The notes: generated by a model not told the origin, from the sequence alone. 64,000 bases of DNA from Chrysomallon squamiferum (GCA_012295275.1 CM022679.1:18283342-18347341), one strand, 5' to 3'; positions 44,901-58,908 are shown, counted from the stretch's first letter. Numbers and translations are program-made.

Positions 44901-47900
44901 AATTAGTGGGACACACACACGTACATGTGTGTATATGTATATGTATATATGTATCTATATCTATATGTGTATATATATATATAAATATAGATATAGATAG
45001 ATATATAAATAGAATAAAAGAATTCCTGTTATGCTTAAGGCATAAACAGTCTTAAAAGCAGATTATGTATTGGTATAATTTATCATCATTTGTCTTTTAA
45101 CTGAACTGTATTATAAAATAACATAATAAAGGATAGCAGATGACCAGAAATTGGACCATAATAGTAAACAAGTAAATGTAGGTAAACCTGAAAAAAATAA
45201 AGAATTAAAAAAGAAAAAAAGTCTTTCATGTCCTCTTTCTCTACCAACATGTATGATTAAATCAGTATTTTTAACATGATGGAAATTTAATAAAACATTT
45301 CATATACCTTTTGGTCCATATTTGAATGAGTTACAAGCAATACAACCATTTTGGATTCATTGTTCATATTAGTTCACACTGCATTTGATAGATAGCAGAA
45401 ATTACAGGTATGTGAAACTGGGATAGATCACATGGCAATGAGGAAGAAGGGCTGTTTACTGTGTTTAAAACCAGCAAAACTATCTTTTATAAATTTCTGT
45501 TGCTAAAAATAAAAATTCTAAAAATAGGGTTTAAATAAAAAAAATTATTTAAAAAAATGAGTTATTCAAATTGGCTAATTCTGCCATGTACAGAATAATA
45601 CACAGTACAAAGCTCATGAAAAACACATAATCAAAACAGATTTGCTTATTAATCACTAGACATCAGATATAAAACAATAAAAAGGATATCCACACATATG
45701 TATGTATGTATGTGCATATGTATATATACATACATACACACTGCACTACATCATTTTCTAGTGCCACTTCTGGGACAACACTGAAGAGAGGTTGAAACTG
45801 ACAGGATGTATAAATTCCATCCCCTCCTGGATAATACTGCTGCACTAGTGAAAAAATCAGATATCAAACTGACAACATGTGAAGCCAGAACACCATAACA
45901 GACCAGACCCTCTTGAAATTCAGCAGTGGGCTCAAATTCTGTCAGATGTTTCTACTGAAAAGGCTGATGTTTGATAGAGATGATAGTGGAAGTATACATC
46001 AATTTCATAAATATACCAGAGATCCCATCGAACTGACATCTTAGAAGGTGGTACTTGACCTAATGCTTGTCTCAAACGACTTGACTTTTCTTTGTGGTAG
46101 AACTGAGGAAATGTGCATCCAATATCTGCACAATAAAAGATTCAATATCAATGGGACAGTCCAAGGAAACCAAAAGGACATACCAAAGGACCCAGCAAAC
46201 ATGAATGAGAGCATGAACATAGAGATTATAAAAGTGAAAGTAAATTATGAAAATGAACTATAAATATAGGCAGAAAATGCAAACTTCAATAAACTATTTA
46301 ATTCATAGCACAACAATTTTAAATTAATGCTGGTGAACTGTTAGTCTTATTTAATTATTTGATGAAGGTGGGGTTTGAAAATAACAGGAGTTTACTACTT
46401 TAAATTAAATTAACAATAGTCATTCAATCTAATTATCAATAAAAATTCTTCATATAACACTAGCTGTTATCAATGAAGTAATGTTTAATTACAAACAATC
46501 TGAAAAACTCAGAGAGATATTTATTAAAGTATTTACATATAATATTAATAGCATTCTAAATTTGATATATTATTTAATGTGATAACAAAAATAAAGAACA
46601 TAAATTCATAAAACTGACTGTCCATCCAATTACTCCCCTACAAATATTCCCCACAAAATCAAGTTATTAATTAATATATAGATATATATAGTGGAAACTG
46701 GCAAAACTACAATCTACACCACCATGTTTGTTTACTCTCACGTTCACACTCACACACTCACACATACACATTCACAATCATACACATTAATAGATTCATT
46801 AATGCAAGCTGAATATATTTCTCAATCTAAACTGACTAGACAATAACTTAATATTAAGACACACAACAATAAAGAATAAATGCTACATCTAGATTTTTAA
46901 ATTACATATTATGATACAGTAAGTCCTTCACATGTATTATTTCGTTTGATATAATAGTAAATACATAACATATGTGTTAAATAACACAAATCATTTCTGA
47001 TAATAAAGTAAATATATACATATATATATATTATATAGACTTATCCATTTGTTGGGACAATTAAATGACCTACACCAGTAAATACATTATTAACACTTTA
47101 ATGCCATTTTACTCACAAAAATGTAAGGCAAATCAATCCCTCTGCTCCCCTTACCCAAAAAGTCTTCATATGCAAATGATTTAAACTAAGATGCTGTTTT
47201 ACATGTCTGTCATTTCTAATCAAAACGCAAGACAATAGCTAGTATGTTGTAGCCCTGTTAAAATGTGATTATCTGAGTCAATAGAAAGCCATTGCACAAA
47301 AAGTGGGTTACGGTAAATTAGGGCTCAGAAAAATTAGCTTTTCAGTTTTTCCACTATTGATCTAGCATATTAAAATATTACTAGTTCAATGTTTTTTACC
47401 CAGGGCTTTTTATTTTATTTTGTTTTATTTTTTTATTTTATTATTATTTTTTTTGTTTTGTTGTTGTTATGTCTACTTTAAGGCATGTAAATTAACTTTG
47501 AATTAAAGAATTCCTCTGTGAAAACATCATTGATGTTACATTAGAAATTAAAATACAAATTAATATTTGAAATTTAGTTTTGATCATGTCAAATGTATGA
47601 AGCTTATCTTTCATTGAAAGATTTTTTCCTTTCTGTTTGATCTGAAAAACAACCAGAATAATAATAGTAAATAAAAAAAACAAACAAGAAAAAAATCAAA
47701 AAACAGATACTAGCACCCAAATTTCATCTTGGAATAGTAACTGTTACTTTTTCTGAATAGCACACCTAATTTCACAAGGAAAATAACATTTATTAGTACA
47801 GCATCCCACCTGCTGATAAGTCATATTATCATGTGACCTAATTCTTGAGAAGGTTGCCTATGCCTGTTTTAGATCTTTTTAGAATGGAAAAAAAAAGAAA

Positions 47901-50500
47901 AAATAGTAAAAGCTACACAAGAAGTTATGCCTTCTACTTTCATTCCAGTAAAAATTATGGCTGATTTAATCAATGTTTTAGTAAAAAAACATTTTTTAAC
48001 AAAAGGTTTGAAATGTTTTTTAAATATACACCCTGCATGTTTTTTTCCAGCATCATCCCATGTTCAGAACTGAGCTCGCAGCTCAGCAAACTCAAAAATT
48101 AGACATTTTGATGGTTTTAAATCAATACTTTAAAATGCAATAAAGTGAATATTTATAATCAGATTTTTTAAAATAGAAAAACTATGTTGTTTAGAATAAA
48201 AAGACTTGTGTAAAGACATATATGGTAGGATAGGTTGTTCAGCTCTCCTGAAGGGCAAGATACAGTTCATTTCATTAGTCTATTCTAACCAAGCAATATG
48301 CTGTAATAAAGCTAAAAACATTTCAGTTTGTATTTCTGAAGGGCATTCATTATCAAGTTTATGATGATTATCCAGTTTGTGCATGTAACCATTTGATGTT
48401 GATGTGAGATAACTTTCAACACATGTCAGTTTATCAAAAAAAAAAAATTCTATTCATACTTAAGGTTAATTTTTTTCTTATTATTAATCAAGTAGGTGTT
48501 TACCATTTAAACTGAATTACTTTTCATGTATATTATATCCTGCATTTTTTATGGTCACTGGCATTATTTTTCTGCAATCATTGTTAAGTGTTTAGCACTG
48601 ACATAATGTCACATCACACATGATTATGTAAAACTTTGTTAAATAGATGATAAAAGAGAATAAAACTGAATATAATAAAAAAATCAAAACAAAATTCTGT
48701 TTGGTTTATATACATTATAGATATAATATACATATATATATACAATAAGGAATAGTAAAATATATTTTGTAATTATTACTCTTTAACTGTTAGCAACACA
48801 TTGCTCATTTTATACTATTTAGGCATATACACTTTACATTTACTGATATTTCTATAACTCCAGTTTCTTTAAGCTTTAATTCATTTACATTATTAAATGA
48901 AACAGGATTTCACAACTAAGTTGAAAGAAAAATATAGCTTGTTCCTCATACTATGACACTAAAAAACAGTTTATGGAGTTGATATGCTAATTATAACTCC
49001 ATTTATATTTCTGTGGCCTTTCACTTTATTGTCTGAGCTGCCAGTTGTTTTACTATTTAATCCATACAAAATATGAACAGTATTTATTAAACTGTATTTT
49101 CAGGGCCAAGGATCTAAGTATTGTCCTCAACCCTCAAAGCCTTACTGACAAAGGCTTGGCCTTCCCAAATCATACTGTTCTGTATTTTTTCAGACAAGGC
49201 AAAATCAACAGCCCCTTTAAAAATGAACTGTAGACCAAATCTGGTATAAAGGCTTTATGGAAACACTCAGTGATTCCATGGAAAATTTTCATACCTGAAT
49301 AAAACCCTATATCCAGTAACTGTTATTTTGGTCAATAGCCTATAAAAAAAGCAAGAATATTCCTGGTGTCAAAACATAAAAACACCTTAAGAAATTCCCA
49401 TTTGATAATTAGCACATTACTCTGACTATCTGACAACATAAAATTACAAATTAAAATATTGCCAAGAACGTAAAAAAATACCTGCAAGTAAACATAACAT
49501 TGAAGATTATCATAAAATGATAACCACTGATGCAAAATTTTTTCTTCAAAAATCATATCTTTTCCTGGATGTACATATATTATTTGATTAAATAATAATA
49601 AGAATAAAAATACTTGTTAAATTAGTTCTTGAATATGTTTACAAATACTAGCATCTGACAACAAACATTTATTTTTAGTTTTAAGCGGTACTTAATACAC
49701 ACACATTTCCTACTATTTGTAATGGAGTTGATGTTCTGGAATCCTTAGTTATAAAGCCTTTCTGAGTCAAAAGAGCTCATATAATAATAATTGAACAATA
49801 TATCTGAACAACTAAATATGTAGTTAACATGTCATTAAAGCAACAAGCACTGCTAGAAACTTTAACACATTAACTGTAAATTAAATGAAATACATTAGCA
49901 TAAATGGTCTAAAAGACATTCCAGACCATAAGTGTCTGAAAAATTTAATAAATATCTGAAAAGACTGTTAAAATTGTAATGTTTTTTATGAACATTATTA
50001 ATAAAATCAACAATGATGTGAAAGCATGTGCCACTATTCATTACATACTGACATCCATATAGTTATTTTTAAGTTCTGTTAAGTTCATAATCTTTAAATA
50101 TATTTGCATTTATATCTATAAAAAATATTAAAATCATACCATAATCCTTTTTTTTTCTTTATACAATGGATTCTTTTACACAGAAACTATCTCTAGTCAT
50201 GATTTCATGAATCAAGAACATGTTATATTTTGACAATTGCTGCATATTATTATTACCATTACATTTTAAAAACCCATCTCTTTGTTAGAAATAAATATCT
50301 GAAAGAACTATAATAGCCATTAATACTAATTGCTTTTAAGTTACTTTAATAAAAATAAAAAAACTGTTGAACACCAAATTATGTACTGGTACAAAATGTG
50401 AATGTTATTGCTAAGTTAAATTAAAAAAAGAATTAAAAGAATTTCTATCCCTTCAGTACAAACATATCTGTGCAGTTTAAATATTCTTAACTCATTTAGT
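41977..50500. other. Intergenic DNA without recognised genes
   Basis: AT-rich sequence with short microsatellites, for example TATG/TATA tracts at 44925-45010 and ACACTC near 46740-46790. The portion nearest 50500 is probably the 3' UTR of the minus-strand gene at 50856-54341. Open frames here (42251-42490, 44211-44483, 46048-46263, 49045-49233) show no domain or splice support. Some, such as 45740-46060, may be old repeat fragments. Confidence 0.5.
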
Positions 50501-50538
50501 TTTCTTCTTGATATGTTCTTCGTAAAGCCTTCAAAAAT

Positions 50539-50840
50539 TCTGAAAAATAAATTGTAAATGTAATACTAACTTAATGCATCTAACACTATTTTTATATCAT
50601 AGAGAATAGTTAATGTTTGTGCATTCTAGTTCAACATAGTAAAAAACAAACTAAAAAGAATTTCATTGGAATATACCAAATTGGCAATAACATTATATTT
50701 TAAGATCAGTTTTCTCCTAAAATGTTTCTTACTTTTAGATTACAAACATAGATATAGAATGTGCATCATATTATTATATAAACTGAATAAAATAAATTAC
50801 TTTTTGTTATGAAATTTTATGATAAAATGTTTTACTTACA
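50539..50840 (-). other. Probable 3' UTR intron of the minus-strand gene
   Basis: On the minus strand a GTAAGT donor starts at 50839, 15 bases after the stop codon at 50856-50858. A pyrimidine-rich stretch ending in TTTTTCAG gives an acceptor at 50541-50540, so the last exon begins at 50539. The downstream exon would be non-coding. If the stop were bypassed, that exon could read LKALRRTYQEEN and then stop. Confidence 0.55.
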
Positions 50841-50855
50841 ATGTCAAAAAGAAAA

Positions 50856-53800
50856 TTAACGATCATCTGAACCAAACATCCACTGCTGATGAATAACATT
50901 TTCATCCCAATTCAGATTTAAATGTACATTTTCATTTTCCTAATATATATTAAAAAAAAAAAAAAAATAATCATTTGTATACATTTTCATTTGAGAGTGA
51001 AGAAATCAGTTAAATGATATCAGAGGAAATTCATTATTTATCCCACTTGCTTATATGTAAATAAATCTAAACTGATTACCAAGAATTATTATCCATTATT
51101 GTTATGATAATCACAAATAACTCTTTTCTAATCCTAACATGATAGTTTTGATTAGTCAGCAAACAAAATGCATACACAAAATCAGAACTGTTAACTAGTG
51201 AGTGCTTAGTGTTAACACTTAATAGTTATAAAAGAGTCTTATCAGTTAGTAACAATGAGTCATTTGTATATGTATTGTATATGTCACTTAACATCGAAAA
51301 TAAAAATAAAAGAATATTACAATTTTTACCATTATATAAGATAAACAGATGACAAAACAAATATAATATAGCAAATAATGAACACACCATATAAATTCTA
51401 TGTTTTATCATGAATATAAAACATCAAAATTTTTGAATCTGACACCTTTATCAATTATGGATGGGAAATTTGAAATAAAAGAAATTTGAAATAAAAAATC
51501 CAAACTTCTGAATTCAATATTTCAACTATATGGACCCATAATACATTATTTTAGGGGGTTGGGTTAACCTATCTGACACATAATGACCATGAAACAGGTA
51601 AACCACAGATAAAGGATCTCAATAAAAAAAAAAAAAAAAAACATTGATTACTATATATATGTTATAAAATACCTGTAAGACTGTTGTCAGCTGTGAAAGA
51701 TTTTGTCTAATTTGAGCCAGTCCATTCATTACTTGGTCGTAGACATCAACATCAACAAGTACCATTTCACAACCATCAACAACCATGGTTGTCATGTTTT
51801 CACGGGGTGGAAGTGACATGAACTGTAGGTGTTTACCATTCTCTGTATAAAAATGTCTGAAATGAAAACATCAACACCTTTTTTTTACTCAAATCATTCT
51901 ACTGTCTGCATGCATGTAAGAATCTGTATTTGTGTGTGTGAGTGTGTGTGTTCACATGTGCGCGCATGTATGTATGTGTGTGGGAGAAAAAGAAAAAGCA
52001 TGAATATACACATATGTATCTCTGTGTATGTTAAGTGACATTAACTGTTTTATAAGATTTATGAAATTTGTTAACATTTGTAAAGATGTAAAATACAAAT
52101 ATGTCCAGTTTCAGAAAAACAGATAAAAGAAGATAAGGCAATTAATTTATAAATGAAGGAAAAACATTGTATATTGTAATATATTATAGAAATATTTTAA
52201 AGAAAATATGTTTTAATATACTCAGTGTTTTCTTAAGTATTTCAGTATTTACAGTCTCCACATAACTCATTGATGACTGTGTAATTGGCAAGACATATTG
52301 TCTATTTGGTGCCAGTTTTATTTCTCCATCTTTTAATGTTTGGGCACTAACAGGTTGTCTGCTACTAATTTCAGTATATCCATACATTTTGAACAATCAG
52401 TGCTGTTCTTAAATCAACTGAGAACAATAAGCTTATTCTTCATAAATAATATCACTTCCTTTATTTGTGGTGCATGAATATTTCATACTAGTGAACAGTC
52501 ACATTTAAATTCAACTTATCCTTCAGCATTTTGATATATCTGAGGTTATTCATTGCCATTACTGCTGGGAATATTGACATTCAGTGGATCTTTCAAAGTC
52601 AGGAGAATGTTCTTCTCATTATATTATTTCAGTCTGACTGTCTTACATGATTATGCAGATGGAGACTTTAAGAGCTGAAAAGTGTATTTCTTCCTAATGT
52701 GTTATTTTACAAAGCTGAAACAAGTAGCTTGTGGTGCTAGAGTAAAGAGTTACTTTTGGTTTTGTGGTCCATATGTGAATACCCTGCTTTTGCCAGCAAT
52801 GAGTGAATTTTCCTGCTTGAATTTGCTGGTAATTAAAAAGCAGTTCTCTTTATCAAGTGCTTCACTCAAGTCGTCTTTCTAGGTAAATGTCATCCTTTCT
52901 CATCTGAACAGCAACCATAATTCATAAATGTCATAACAGCATTTCATGTTTGGACTTATCTGGTATTACACTTTCTAAATGTTTTCTTAAATACACACTT
53001 ATTGATTTCAGTAAATAAGCATGTAACAAGGAATAAGGATCACTTGGTAAAAACTGTATTGATTTCCATGCATTCAATATATAAAACTATATGATATTGA
53101 TATATATATATACAGTTAAATAGGCATGTGAAAATAAAAACAACAAACACAAACACACATTCTTTAGTAAAACAACTATACTGAAAAAAGAGTCAAGTTA
53201 TACAGGGAGACTTATCAGCCTTCATTTAAACCTGAAAGAATGCTCACCTTGTGGAAATATTTCCTGGTTTTTTCTTGTAGTCAAGAATATCGTTATCCAT
53301 TCTGTTGCACACAGTATCACACTGACTGTCATGGTGTTCATCTCTCAAGTTTGTGGAACATCTTTTATAATTTCTTTGTTGAAATACAAAGCTATCATTA
53401 TTATCACTGAATTTCTTTTTTGTTATGCATTCTGTTGATACACTTTTATCAGATGTAAAACTCTCATTCTTATTCTTGTCTGTTTTCACAGAATCTTTTC
53501 TTACAACTGGATCTTTTTCTAAACTTTTCATAAAATCACTGGCAGACAATTCACATCTGCATATAGAATCTGCAACATTTTCAATCTCACTTTCCAGGTT
53601 AATTCTACACAAACTGGACTTATGTTTTGTGTCTATAACATTTGTTTCCAACTGCTCATCAACTGAGTCAAATGCTGCCAGAGGTGCATGGAAGCTGATA
53701 TCATCACAAAATATTTCTGAAGCCTCACTCTTTGCTCTGTCCATACTGGTGTACATTGTGGCAACATAGTCTAAACTGTCTGAGGACTTCCATGACAAGT

Positions 53801-54341
53801 GATTCTGTTTGTGAGGCTGTTTTACTGATAATTTCTTCAGGCTTGATTTTAGTTCTCCTATATCAGAGTTTCTGTTAACTTTAGGACTATGTGTGACACA
53901 TGCATTAGGTTTTCTCCTTTGCCATGTTGTCTGCTGTGGTCCACATGAACAGTAGGTTGAATCAGTCAGACTTGCCTGAATTTCTGACAGTTTTTCTAAA
54001 GTATCAGTACTACAAGCCTCACAAGATATTTCATTGTCTCTAAGAAACTTCTGTTGATCAGACACCTCATAATATTTTTCTTCAAAAGGTAATTCCTCTT
54101 TCTCTGTTGAAGAACCAAGACTTCCAATCCCACTGTCTGAATGTTTTGTTTCTTTTTTCTTTTGCCCACTGAATGTTCCATCACTAAGTTTGTCTTCTTG
54201 TACTTCATTGCTGTACAGAAGATTTCCTGTTTTCACCAAATTTCCATTTTGTTTAAACTGGCTTTCTTTTGATAATTTGCATTTAGAGTAAATCTGCCCA
54301 CCCTCACCAGCTGAGGAATAACATCCACCCATATTAGGCAT
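50856..54341 (-). CDS. Uncharacterised protein with MGGC N-terminus and DSGIGS motif
   Basis: I do not recognise this gene. Four coding exons on the minus strand: 53248-54341 (ATG at 54341), 52253-52364, 51673-51822 and 50856-50939 (stop TAA). All have GT-AG borders and agreeing phases, giving 479 residues, or 476 from the second ATG at 54332. The second start would give MGGCYSS, a good candidate for N-myristoylation with an adjacent palmitoylatable cysteine. Residues 1-365 are rich in Ser, Lys, Asp and Glu and look disordered; DSGIGS lies at 69-74. The C-terminal third looks folded and possibly more conserved: RQYVLPITQSSMSY, VDVYDQVMNGLAQIRQNLSQ (amphipathic helix) and a tail ending WMFGSDDR. 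The donor after SYVET at 52253 is the least certain junction. A 5' UTR intron reaches to about 57848. Confidence 0.75.
51619..51672 (-). other. Intronic poly(A) tract beside exon 3 of the uncharacterised gene
   Basis: Plus-strand poly(A), so poly(T) on the coding strand, lies just after the GTATTT donor at 51672-51671. Translation continued here gives only low-complexity sequence, which confirms the exon end at 51673. Confidence 0.5.
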
Positions 54342-55724
54342 GTGAATTAATGAATCTTCTCAGTCAGACTGATCTGAAAAAACTAAAACTCTTTTAACAA
54401 GCAATAATATAATGGAACATTATGAACCATATACTGGAAATACTGAAACACATGACAACTGCATGGATTCCAGGCCTCAATCATTAATCGACTACTGATA
54501 TCATCTGCATGAAAACAAATAATAATAATAAGTAAAAAATAAGTAAATAAATAAAAATCAAGCATCGATTGCTGCAAACAAATATCTAAACAACTGTATT
54601 AATATTAGCAAGTCTTAGAGATTTCTTTTTGAAATATTAATGTGTCATATTTTGTTATCTTATTTAAATTTGCATAAATTAAGCAATAAAATCAGTAATA
54701 ATCATTTGTTTTATGAAAGGCAATTGATCACAAAAAAGGTGTAAAAAAAACAAAGGACAAATTTCAAAAGTGCTTTTTAAAACTTATTTAAATACATTTC
54801 AGTTTAGCTCTTTGTATATAATGCAACAAAGTAGTTTTTCATTTTTCTTAAATACATTTATCTGATACTGTGTCTGATACATACTTGGAACATAATACAT
54901 CTTCATATATTGAAAAATGAACTGGCAGACATTAAATGATTATAAATTACTATATATACAAATACAGGGTTGATGTCAGAATCCAAGATTTCTGCTAATA
55001 GGAAATAACAGTGAATTAACAACTGTCAGTAAGTCAGTAATAACAAATATCACAGTGGACCATGTTCTTACATCAAGTTTAAATAAGATGGTAAAACAAA
55101 ACTAACTTAAGTTGAAAACCAATAATATGTCAACAATAAGAGTATTAAACATTAAATTTATTGACATATAAATATAATTTATCAGCATCACTGATTTCCA
55201 TAAATTTATTAGCAATTTAAAAAAATAAAAAAATAAAAAATAAAAACAATAAATGTATATATTAATAATAAAATAACATAAAATTTAAAATTTTCGTTTT
55301 AAAATCTAAGCACTGTCATCGTATGTGCTCTAAAGGTATTTTCTTTGACTGAAATAATAATCTAATTTCAAGTTTTGGTTTCTGTGTTTAAAATTCAACA
55401 CAACAGAATTTAAAGCACTTTCTCCTTTGATAATTCTGAATGCACCAATACAAGAAGTCAATAATTAATACATTTCTATTACAAATACAGCCTCCTGTAC
55501 TGATAATTATAATTCAGTAGTGAGAACATCAATATGGCCAAAACCTTTATGCTTATTAATTAATCATTGTAACTTTTACAGGCATGTCAGATTCCAGGAA
55601 CTAAACTGAATGTCAGAATGACAGAAATAAATATCACAGATTCCTCTTTATGTGGTTAGGTCCATTAAATCACTTAAAGTGTATAATTATTGCAAGATGT
55701 TATTATCAAGATTAAATAGTAATA

Positions 55725-55758
55725 ATAACAACAACAACAACAACAACAAAAAAAAAAA

Positions 55759-55793
<35 letters not shown>

Positions 55794-55795
55794 AA
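55725..55795. repeat. Compound (AAC)n (A)n (AAAT)n microsatellite
   Basis: Adjacent pure tracts of three repeat types lie within the 5' UTR intron of the minus-strand gene. Confidence 0.9.
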
Positions 55796-57161
55796 TAAAA
55801 TAAAATAAATAAGAATAAATAAAAATTTAAAATTGCATGTAGTTCATAGTACATACTGCTTATTTAATCTTGAATTCTTACCAACACAACCTTTCTTTTT
55901 TTCCTTCTTCTTTTAAAAATTAATTCTAAATTCTTAACACATGTACCATCTTACATTTAATTGTAGATTGCTATCACATGCACACAAATCCAGGTCAGCT
56001 TGATAATGTACAATATGTACATAATATTAAAGTTCAATAATTACACATTTGTGATTATCATGTTCTATGCAAATTGATATTTTATCAATCTTAAAGTGAA
56101 AAACAAATTAATAAACAAAACCAGAGTATAATAATAAAACCTCATTTACAAAAAAAGCTTAACACTTTCACATTACTTCAAATTGTAGTATTAAGAAAAT
56201 TACCAGTGTAAAGTACTGTTTTCACTGCTTTTGTGATATGAAAAGATATGTCTCTGAAAATGTTCTGCTTATGTCAGCTATGGTATAGGGCACCTGTCAG
56301 CCCAGTTCATTTCACCTGGAGGTTAAGCATACTTTGTAACATCCAGCTGTACACATCAAAAGAAGCAGATAGAGAATGATAAGAAAAAGGAAGGTAAGAA
56401 ACTGTCCAATTGCTAACAGTATTAAAAAGAAATGTGTTAATATAGGAAGAAGGCAATCAGAGGCTATATATAATGGCATGTAACAACATACATATGTGGA
56501 AATATATTTATAACCAACTCTATATAATAATCGTTTTTCTTTAATTTTTCCATGAAAAGTTTGGAAATTTGTATACATAACCCAATATTATATTTCAAAT
56601 CCTGTTCCTGCCTTTATGTGTTTGCTTCCTATAAAAGGTCTGTTTACTGAGATACCCATATATCTCTCTATACACTTTAAAACAATGAACTTATGGCAGA
56701 AAAGATTAATAAAGGTACTGAAATAAAAGTTGTGAATGAAATTTAGACAGCAACTACACTTGCATGTATTGTAATACATTTCTTTAAAAAACTCTAACCA
56801 TAATGTTTCACAGTCAAACCATATTTATCTGTTCTAAATTAATTGATATCTTCATTATAAATGGACATACTAGCAATAGCTCTGTATGTAACGAGTTAAA
56901 CAAATTTATATCATATTACAGCCATAACCCACACTAATACATTTTTATTATCTGCACCTGTAAAGAAAAGATTCAATATTAAAAAACCCAGAATATAAAT
57001 ATTAATTTTGTTTCACTTTTCTTTTTCTTCTATTTTTAACTAAACAAAAATATACTATATATTGGCTGGTTTTGTTACCTCTTTAAAACTGGGGTAAAAG
57101 ACAGTGTAATGTGCACAATATGATTGTTATTTCAGGTGCAGTGGCCAGTTTTTATTTAATT

Positions 57162-57162
<1 letters not shown>

Positions 57163-57222
<60 letters not shown>
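57163..57222. repeat. (CT)30 microsatellite
   Basis: A pure 60-bp CT tract, equal to GA on the minus strand, followed by a short GTGTGT stretch. It lies about 620 bp inside the 5' UTR intron of the minus-strand gene, where GA repeats can serve as GAGA-factor-like promoter-proximal elements in some animals. Confidence 0.95.
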
Positions 57223-57226
<4 letters not shown>

Positions 57227-57847
57227 GTGTGTGTATTAACTGCTAAATTCTGTAATTACAAAACTTTATAAATGTAATTATATGTTTGCACACAAAACTT
57301 CTCACCTGCCCTTTGGACAAGTGTAACAATACTTGCATTTGTCTCTAAGATCTATCATTAAGTCTTTTAACGTTGTGGTGCCAAAGACATTTAGTACATG
57401 TGAGGATCATCACATCACTTAGCCTTTGAAAATATCTATTATATAAATTAATATAATATTCCTAGCACATGTTGTACAGAAAACAAAAAGAAGCGCTTTT
57501 ATAAATTAAAAAAAAAAAAAAATTATATATATATATATATAAAGTTAGCCTTATACATTTTAAATTATTATTTAGTTATGGTTTAAGATTTAATTTTAAT
57601 TCGTTCTCTGAATCAGTATTTTTTTCATTTCTTGAAAAAAATTATAAATGAATCATCTGGCTTTGTTTCAGCGGTACTAACAATCATTACAGTGGCGAAA
57701 ATAATTAAAAGTATCAGAATCCAATTCAGGAACAACAAAAAATTTCCTTCATAAATATCAACAGTAATAAAATTGTCACTGATACAAGTCTTTTTGTTTC
57801 GGTACATATATCAGTTTATATGCAATGAACACGCGTTAGCTACTTAC

Positions 57848-57990
57848 TCGAGTTCAGGCCTGAATAGATACGTGATCTATTATCAAACTGACAACACGTT
57901 TTAGTAACAATTAATAAAAAATGAAATTACTTGAGCTTCTTTGGACAGATGAGAGAGTTGTCACATTTTACCCAGAGGGCGCGATAAACA
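57848..57990 (-). promoter_or_regulatory. Putative first exon and promoter of the minus-strand gene
   Basis: The exon ends at 57848 with CTCGA followed by GTAAGT. Its upstream part and flank (57830-57990) contain several CpGs, including ACGCGT, ACGTG and GGGCGCG. This is unusual in the AT-rich surroundings and fits a promoter. The transcription start itself is not determined. Confidence 0.45.
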
Positions 57991-58512
57991 CGCACAACCT
58001 ATATATTTTCGTTTTGTGTTTATAGAGTTATCTACCTTAAAAAAAATATATGTATATATGTATATATATAATAATAAAAAATAAAAAAAAAGAAGAAGTT
58101 TCGCCGTTTTTCAGTCTTTTGTCATTTAAAACTGTTTTAATAATTATACGAAGTATAAAATTCAAATGAGATTGATATGCATTATGGCAGTTTAATTGCC
58201 CAAAACAATGAAAACAGTTGATCTGAGGCCCAGTTTAAAAATACACAGGCTGAAGCGAGTTTTAAAACATGCACAAACTGAATTGATACGCGGATTATAC
58301 CTTTGTCATAAAATAAAACTTAACTCACGTAAACACCCAGAGTGAAATTTTCTCATTTTCATGCTGTTCATTTGTTATTATTATTTTTTTTATTATTATT
58401 ATTTATTATTATTTTTTTTTACATACAGTTAACAGTTCTAGTGTCAGCTTAAAAAATAGCAATTGTTTATTTTATTTTAATTTATTTTCTATGCCTGTAC
58501 ATTTCTAAATGC

Positions 58513-58513
<1 letters not shown>

Positions 58514-58564
<51 letters not shown>
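58514..58564. repeat. (TA)25 microsatellite
   Basis: A pure dinucleotide tract. Confidence 0.95.
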
Positions 58565-58568
<4 letters not shown>

Positions 58569-58829
58569 TATTTACATTTTATGATCTATAATGAACATGA
58601 GTAAAGTGAAATAAATGCCGGTTAAATGTATATTGGGCATATGCCACACAAACGGGCACGCACATATACATATGTATATATATGCATATACACACGTACA
58701 CATACATATACGGTAAATTAGTTGTGTTCTGTAAATAAATATCACAGCAATATACCTAAAAACAGGACATTTTTGAGCTTGTGACTTAGAAAGCCTTTAA
58801 GGTCTCTTGCAAATTACAAATGTTTTTTA

Positions 58830-58884
<55 letters not shown>

Positions 58885-58908
58885 TAAATAAATAAATAAA
58901 TAAATAAA
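58830..58908. repeat. (AAT)n followed by (AAAT)n
   Basis: About 17 AAT units followed directly by about 6 AAAT units. Confidence 0.95.

Larger units (their letters stand above)
54375..57847 (-). other. 5' UTR intron of the uncharacterised gene
   Basis: On the minus strand a strong acceptor (TTAGTTTTTTCAG) lies about 33 bases before the ATG at 54341, at about 54374. A GTAAGT donor at 57847-57842 follows CTCGA. The 3.5 kb between holds an (AAC)n/(AAAT)n tract at about 55725-55795 and a (CT)30 tract at 57163-57222. No coding exon is evident. Confidence 0.6.

Noticed and set aside
52365-52396. Upstream part of the minus-strand frame (FKMYGYTEI) as coding
   Set aside because: The phase from the preceding exon fits only an acceptor inside this frame, at 52366-52365; a stop lies just upstream.
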